From Tetrahymena elliotti 4EA (Eukaryota > Ciliophora > Oligohymenophorea > Hymenostomatida > Tetrahymenidae), in NCBI GenBank assembly GCA_000231825.2, contig JH720353.1, positions 305,993 to 369,992 of the forward strand: DNA of 64,000 nt, in the 5' to 3' direction. The position numbers were made by a program, and so were the translations under genes. The notes beneath the pieces were generated by a model. The model was given only the letters and a program-made list of their open reading frames with translations, made no database searches and was not told where the DNA came from. This document shows, in pieces, positions 58,486 through 64,000 of this stretch. Every line of letters starts with the position of its first letter. Positions within the stretch are counted from its first letter, which is position 1.

Positions 58486-59959
58486 AGAATTTTTTTATTA
58501 ATTAATTTTTAAATTAATTTATTATTAAGATTTGTTTCAGCAAATTTGTTTATTTTTAAGGCATATGAACTAGAAAGCGAAATTAGTAATTGATCAAAAA
58601 TCATTAGAATTAGAACTGTTTATCATATAAATTCTTTTATAATTTATTTACCTAATTTGTTCTGATGATTTTTTCGAATTAAATTTTAGAAGTTTTATTG
58701 AATGTTAATTATTCCTCAAATTTCAAATCTCTTATGATTTTTAAAATATTTTTATTTCATTAAAATCTAATTTAATTGTGTATAAATAAAATTTTTGATA
58801 TTTTTCATTTTAAATTTCTCTCATTTTCTTTTTTGATAGGTGAATAATAATTTTTTAATTATAATTCTTCAAATTAATTAGATAATAGGTAATTTACAGG
58901 GGATAAATTCATACTTTTCTTTTACAATAAATTTAATAAAAGAATCCTAATTTATCTATTCGGAAACTTAAATCACCTAAAATTTTTATAATTAGGAGAA
59001 TAGTATTCATTTTTATTAACTAATTAACAAAGATGATGTATTTATATGTGTTGTTGGGATATAATATACAAAGTTTTCAAATATCTACTAAGTCATCTAA
59101 GCACAAGATTTAAAAAATCATCTTATTGAAAAGTTTTTAAATACCGATTATTTAAATAACAAAATTAAAGTCAAAATTATATAAGAATAAACAATTAACT
59201 TTTATATAAGAAAGTAAATAAATATTAATAAATCTTATCAGAAATTTAAAAGAAAGTAGACAATAACTAATAATTTTACAATACAATTAGCCTTTACTTT
59301 TCTTATTTAATAAAAGCTTTTAGAAAATCACATTTTGAAGTATATTAGATATTTGGATAAGCTTCTTAAAGTTAAATAATCTATACATATTTTATCTGAT
59401 TAATTTTAAAAAATATAAGAAGAAATCTAAAAGTATCTAAACCTTTGTTTGAAATAAATAAACTAGATTTTTTCTATTTTGTCTAAGTTTTAATACAATT
59501 GATAAACTTTATTATTTGCTTCATTTTAATTATTTCTTAGTTTTTTTATATTTTTTAAATTCAGGTTTTTTAGTCTTTGTTAAATTGGAAACAAATGAAA
59601 AAAAAAGTTATTCTCAATACTTTTTAGTCTAAATTTAAAATAAGCCCCAAAAAAACTTTCAACTTTGTAATTTACCTTATCAGGTTACAATCTATCTAAT
59701 TAATCTAGAAATCTTAAAAATAAATTTACTCTTCAAACTTTTACTTAAAAAGATATTAAATTAGGATTTTTTTCATTATTAAAAAATTTTTTTGATTTAT
59801 TTGATTTTTTTTCTATGGAAGCTCAAATCAAAAAAAATTAAAATATGAAAAGTTTTGTTTAAAAGAAAGTTAATAAATTTTCTAAAGTTATTTTAAAAAT
59901 TATATAATTGCAAACATTATGTTTAAGAACGTAAAAAATACTTTTAATATTATAATTTT
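58486..59959. other. Intergenic region between protease-like copies A and B
   Basis: Upstream region of copy A and 3' flank of copy B. The right half (about 59080-59950) shares scattered similarity with the other two 3' flanks, such as TCAAATATCTACT..GTCATCTAA. Long TGA-free frames exist here but are low-complexity. No gene is called. Confidence 0.45.
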
Positions 59960-60994
59960 TCATTCATAAATGAATGTGCTGTTTTGAGCTTTTTCAACAA
60001 TCTCTATTGATTGATTGATAAAATCGAAACCAACATAATAAGATGACATAGCTGAATAGCCTATAACAATAGTGCTAGAATAGAATGAAGGCTTAACGAG
60101 TAATTAGTAATAATTTTCATTAATCTTTTTGGAGTACTGTTGAGGTGTAATTTTAATTTTAAAGACAGATCCATCTTCAGCAACTGAACTTACTATAATA
60201 TCTCTGAGTTTCTAAATTGAATTTACCAAGAGAGTGTGATCCTTATTTTGTTGATAAATATGATAAATTCCTTAACTCTTGAGTTGATTTAAAATAATGT
60301 TAAAAGAACCCAAAGAAATAGTAACAAAGGGGTCGCTTAAACTAAAAGAAATAGAATCATCACCTCCTAATTAGATATTACCATACTTTAAATTTCCATT
60401 TGATTCTGCATAATAGCCAGGGTTAAAACTTTTACGTTTTAGTTAAGTGAAGGATTATCCTTATTTAATCAGATTTTAGTTAGGGTTACCAAGTTCAATG
60501 CTTCCAATAACTGATTATTGTTAGCTAGAATTAATGTTAATATAGAATTTTTGTTAATCTATCAATCCTTATCTAAAGAGGTCTTCAACAATATTGTCAC
60601 TCTTACTACCTCCAGATTATTTCATAAAGCAAAGTGAATTTTATGGAATTCCATCATTTTCAGATACAGTGAAATATAAATCACCTTTTTTAGATTCATC
60701 TAAGAAGAAAGAGCAAATATTTTCACTTCCAAAAGAATAATAATAGCTTTTTCCAAGATCGATAAATCCACATTCTATAATATAATCGCTACTTAAATTG
60801 AGGATGTTTGAGCAGAAATCACCTAAGTTAGGTATAACCTTAATCTGACAACCATTTTCTGTCACAATTTTGATGCTTAAGTTCTACCCTCTCTCAATTT
60901 CTAAAGGCAGAGTAATTGTCTTTGCATAAGAAACAGTGTTAAAAAGAGCAATAGAAGCAACAAAGATAGCAATAATAGCCTTTTTAGTTATCAT
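59960..60994 (-). CDS. Secreted pepsin-like (A1 fold) protein, copy B, catalytic Asp motifs absent
   Basis: An intact single-exon gene of 344 residues. The signal peptide is MITKKAIIAIFVASIALFNTVSYA. A1-family landmarks are present: NIVEDLFRQGLIDQQKFYI followed by SVIGSIELGNP (compare pepsin ...LxxQGLIsxxxFSxYL ... GgiD), ITPQQYSKK (compare L.P..Y), and IVIGYSAMSSYYVGFDF near the end (compare iLGd.FLr.YYvvFD). Where the two DTGS/DTGT motifs should stand, no Asp-Thr/Ser-Gly is found; the second position reads FVTISLGSFNIIL. It is therefore probably a non-proteolytic secreted protein built on the pepsin fold. Upstream and downstream lie paralogues in the same orientation. Confidence 0.65.
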
Positions 60995-61818
60995 TTAATC
61001 TGTTTGTTAGTTTCTTAGATTGTAATTATTTTATATATTTATTTTAATAAACTTTAAGCTTTTATAATAATAAGAAGAAGAAAAAAATATAAATTTAAAC
61101 AGTTTTTTATAACATTTTTAAAATACTTCTAGAAAAAGTCTAGGTTTTTGAAAGAAAAATTTTGTTAATCAAGAATAAATTCAAAAACTGAGGAAAATAA
61201 TTGTAAAAGAATTATTGATTTAATAAATTTATCTTACTTTCAATGTAATTAATTCTGATTATAATTAATTTAATAAAAGAAATAAATATTAAATAAAAGA
61301 AAGTCTTACAAAGAAATTTCTCCTTGAAAATTTTAATTTTTTAATTAAAACAATTTATCTGAGAAAAATCTATTTTAACAATTTTAAATTTTTTAAAGCG
61401 GCCACAATTAAAACTAAAAATAAATTAGGAATATTTTTAATAATTGTATTATATTTAAACGTATTTAATTAAGATAATTGAATAATTTTAGCTTAATTCA
61501 GAGAAAAATTTCTGTTTAAAAACCTTATTAATTAAAATTCTCTTTGAGATCTAAATTGCTTTAGTTATTATTTAGGTAAATTGATATTCTTTTTTTTCAT
61601 CAAAATAAAAATCATAGAGCGTACAAAATTAAAAAGTCATTGAATGATCTAATTTTATTTGAATCTATTTCTATAAAATCTTTAATTTATTATATGAATG
61701 CCACTTTTCTCAATCATATCATGATTTTTCATTTAGCCAAAAAAATAAAAAAACTAGTTTTTAAACGACTTAAATTCATTTATACTAAATATAAAATAAT
61801 TTGTGAATTTTCAATAGA
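60995..61818. other. Intergenic region upstream of copy B
   Basis: AT-rich promoter side of copy B. The plus-strand 86-codon frame at 61640-61900 overlaps the truncated paralogue on the opposite strand and is judged a shadow. Nothing else is recognised. Confidence 0.45.
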
Positions 61819-62290
61819 TCAAATTGTCTTGAATTTTTTTGTAATTGAGGTATCTATGGTATCAAAGTCAATTTACATGGTAATCCAAAAGAGAAATTAA
61901 TAACCTATAACAATAGGCATAACATAAGGTGTTGAATGAAAAAGTACTCTCTACACTCCATAGTCCTATAATTCAGTGTACTTTACTTGCTTTAACACCA
62001 TATTAAAAATAGACCTATTTTCTGTAATAGCATTTATAGAAATATCAGCAAATTTTTCTAATGAATAAACCTAAACATTCTGTTAATTATATTTGATATT
62101 GATAAACTTATTTTATCCCTCTAAGTTTAAATTCATCAGTTAATCCATCAATTCAAACCTTATTTAATTTTCCACATAATTACTCAAATAGTTGTTGCCA
62201 CATTGAAAGTAATTATTTATGTTAAACTCCTAAAATTTCACAAATTTCCTAAATTTGTTGAAGAATTAATTTATTTTGTTTTAAACATAA
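61819..62290 (-). pseudogene. Truncated paralogue of the secreted pepsin-like family
   Basis: About 150 codons matching only the C-terminal part of copies A and B: YSLEKFADISINAITENRSIF (compare VNSIQKLRDIIVSSVAEDGSVF) and VMPIVIGYQFLFWITMQIDFD (compare IVIGYSAMSSYYVGFDF). It continues to TGA 61819-61821. There is no signal peptide, start codon or N-terminal half, and upstream sequence (about 62250-62290) loses similarity. A decayed family member between copy B and the copy at the right edge. Confidence 0.6.
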
Positions 62291-63933
62291 GCTCCTCAAT
62301 TTAATATTTATGATTAAATTTATTGTGATAATAAGTCATTTTTTATCTTCATTAAAATTTTTGTTTATTAAGAGTATAAAAAATGATTTCTTTTAGACTC
62401 TCAAAATATAGAAAAAAGATGAAGCATGATTAAAAGTATCTAATATCATATTTAGAAATATTTAAAAAAAAATATAATAATAACAATTATTTAAATTTAT
62501 TAATGTTTGGATTAAAATAAATAGGGTAGGTAATCATATTCTAACAGAAAGTTGTATTTTTAGAAAAATTTTTATCTAAAAATTATGTATTGTATCAGAG
62601 TATTAGGTTAGGCTAGTTTCATTTAGTTATTAAATACCTGTTTCTTTTTAAGTATTGATAATTTTTTACAAGACCATCATTTTAGTAATTTATTTGCCAT
62701 CTTTCTGTGTTTCAGAGGAGTTGAAATATTTTTCTCACCTCACCTTAGAAATATCGAACTGTTTAGAAAGGTTTAACATCTATAGATATTGAATCTAAAG
62801 AGAATATTGATGAAGAAGAAGAGGATGAGTAAACATAAATAGAGAATGAAGTTGAAGAAAAAATAGTGCTTAATCCTGTATAAGATTTTCTATGAAAAAA
62901 ATCTAAAATTTTTAATACTTACAATAAGAGATGTCTAACTATATGACTTAAAAGAAGAAAAATCCTTTAAATCCAAAACTTGATACCACTATTTGATGGG
63001 GCTCAACAATAGCAATGCTTTAAAGTTTAAAGCTCTGGTTTTTCATAGTTCCAAGCTCGAATCTAGCATTTAACCACACAGCTGCCAAGTTTTTGGTTTA
63101 GTTGGTTTAAGAAAATCTTACTATTAATTGATTGTTTTGTTGCTGTTGTTGTCTTTCTTCTTTTCTCTTCCTCTTTATTTTTGTAGGTTCAATCAGTATC
63201 TTAGTAAAAATTTAAAATGATTGGATAAAAACTATAAGAAATACCATCATATTTGAAAAAAAGTTATTTGCTTCTCAAAACTTCTAAGCAAAAAAACCTA
63301 AATAATTTTTATCTGGATAATATTTTATAAAAATGAAATATCTAAATATTTCTAAAAGTTTCTATGAAATATAATAAATTAAATTTTTTCTATTTAAAAT
63401 TAAGTTTAATTCGAAGCAATATACTTTTTTTCATAAATGATGCAAAGTAATAAATTGCATTTTTTAATTTTGAGTTATATTCTTGCTTAAACTGAAAATT
63501 GATGAAGAAAAAAGTTATTCAAAATACTATTTTGTCTTAATTAAAAAATTCCCAATAAGATTTTTCAATTTTATAATTACCTAATCAGAAAAAAATCTCA
63601 ATTAATAAGCAAGCATTCTTCATGATTATTAGCTAAAAAATATAACTTAAAAGGTAATTACAGATTACCTTTTTGAATTCTTATAAGATTTTTTTTTTGT
63701 TTTTTAAGCTTTAAATTTTAGAACTAAAATTAAAAAATTAAAAGTGAATTTCATTTAAAAAAATAATTAAATTATTTAATCTTGAATAGTTTAGTAATAA
63801 AAGAAAAAAAAGAAAACCTAAATTAAGTTTAAAAAAATTAAAAAGATAAAATGAACTGAGTTTGTTATATTTATAAAAATAAATTATTTTTTATATATAA
63901 ATACTTTATTTTTAAAAGAAATTATTAAATTTT
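62291..63933. other. Intergenic region with a possible acidic mini-exon and duplicated flank
   Basis: A plus-strand frame at about 62748-62896 reads KYRTVQKGLTSIDIE, then a Glu-rich run (NIDEEEEDEQTQIE), and ends at TGA. It follows a TTTCAG-type acceptor near 62715 but lacks a convincing start, so it is noted only. A weak frame near 63015-63130 (FNHTAAKFLVQLVQ) is also unassigned. From 63225 the sequence is the duplicated 3' block of the protease-like family. Confidence 0.35.
63649..63673. other. Perfect 10-bp inverted repeat in the 3' flank (second copy)
   Basis: AAAAGGTAAT / ATTACCTTTT around the loop TACAG, about 260 nt beyond the stop codon of the right-edge gene. Same stem as at 57174-57198, with one loop base changed. 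Confidence 0.6.
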
Positions 63934-64000
63934 TCATTAAGAATTTATTTTATTTTATTGTTTTTCAACAATCATTATTTTTTAGCTTGTAAAATCAAAT
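63934..64000 (-). CDS. Secreted pepsin-like protein, 3' end only (window edge)
   Basis: The last ~21 codons of a gene entering from the right: Phe-Asp-Phe-Thr-Ser, then KIMIVEKQQNKINSQ and TGA 63934-63936. Virtually identical to the end of copy A (GFDFTSEKIMIVEKQ). The remainder lies outside the window. Confidence 0.65.

Larger units (their letters stand above)
63225..64000. repeat. Duplicated 3' block of the protease-like genes, right-edge copy
   Basis: Matches 56840-57530 in order, including the stop-codon region of the gene and the last codons. It continues past the window edge. The similarity is high enough to suggest a recent duplication or gene conversion. Confidence 0.75.

Noticed and set aside
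59033..59503. Overlapping long TGA-free frames upstream of copy B
   Set aside because: Two different frames are equally open over the same bases, both low-complexity, and part of the stretch is diverged duplicated flank.
61640..61900. 86-codon plus-strand frame
   Set aside because: Overlaps the truncated pepsin-like paralogue on the minus strand, whose motifs align with copies A and B.
63015..63110. A possible tRNA-like segment near CTCGAATCTAGCA
   Set aside because: I could not build an acceptor stem, anticodon arm and T arm with correct spacing on either strand.

Overview
The window looks like macronuclear DNA of a Tetrahymena-type ciliate. It is extremely AT-rich, with non-coding stretches that are almost only A and T. 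Every convincing gene reads TAA and TAG as glutamine and ends at TGA. Introns run from about 47 to several hundred nt with GT...AG ends, much longer than the ~25-nt introns of Paramecium. Because of this code, real genes appear broken under the standard code. All exon limits below come from hand translation.

Region 1 (1-20.1 kb, all + strand): proteasome subunit Rpn1, a ubiquitin-ribosomal protein L40 fusion, a cyclic-nucleotide-binding-domain protein with a very long Asn/Gln/Ser-rich tail, and a coiled-coil protein of roughly 1,950 residues. The first two are housekeeping genes.

Region 2 (20.4-31.1 kb) is an accessory island. Two copies of a GTPase gene (P-loop GTPase, then collagen-like Gly-rich segments, then an Ala-rich tail) lie about 8 kb apart. 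The first copy has lost its Walker A loop by an 11-nt net deletion and is probably a pseudogene. Between them sit fossil mobile elements (a Tc1/mariner transposase piece, another transposon-like protein with a frame break, a piece resembling the end of a Polinton/Tlr-type DNA polymerase). A minus-strand gene there joins a glycine-zipper hydrophobic region to a small, diverged protein-kinase-like domain. This island is the best candidate for something undescribed.

Region 3 (32.4-55.2 kb) is mostly conserved and partly ciliary: V-ATPase catalytic subunit A, a single-exon 1,023-residue Ser/Asn/Gln-rich protein, a tectonic-like secreted protein, a small Tim chaperone, a SHIPPO/sperm-tail PG-repeat protein with about 12 repeats, a highly expressed RRM-like protein whose first intron may hold an H/ACA snoRNA, a PhoD-like phosphatase with a C-terminal membrane anchor, and a leucine-rich-repeat protein.

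Region 4 (56.8-64 kb) is a head-to-tail array of secreted proteins that resemble pepsin-family (A1) proteases but lack recognisable catalytic Asp motifs: one copy interrupted by an assembly gap, one intact, one truncated pseudogene, and one entering from the right edge. Their 3' flanks are duplicated and carry a conserved perfect 10-bp hairpin.

Functional statements rest on motifs I could read. No database search was possible.
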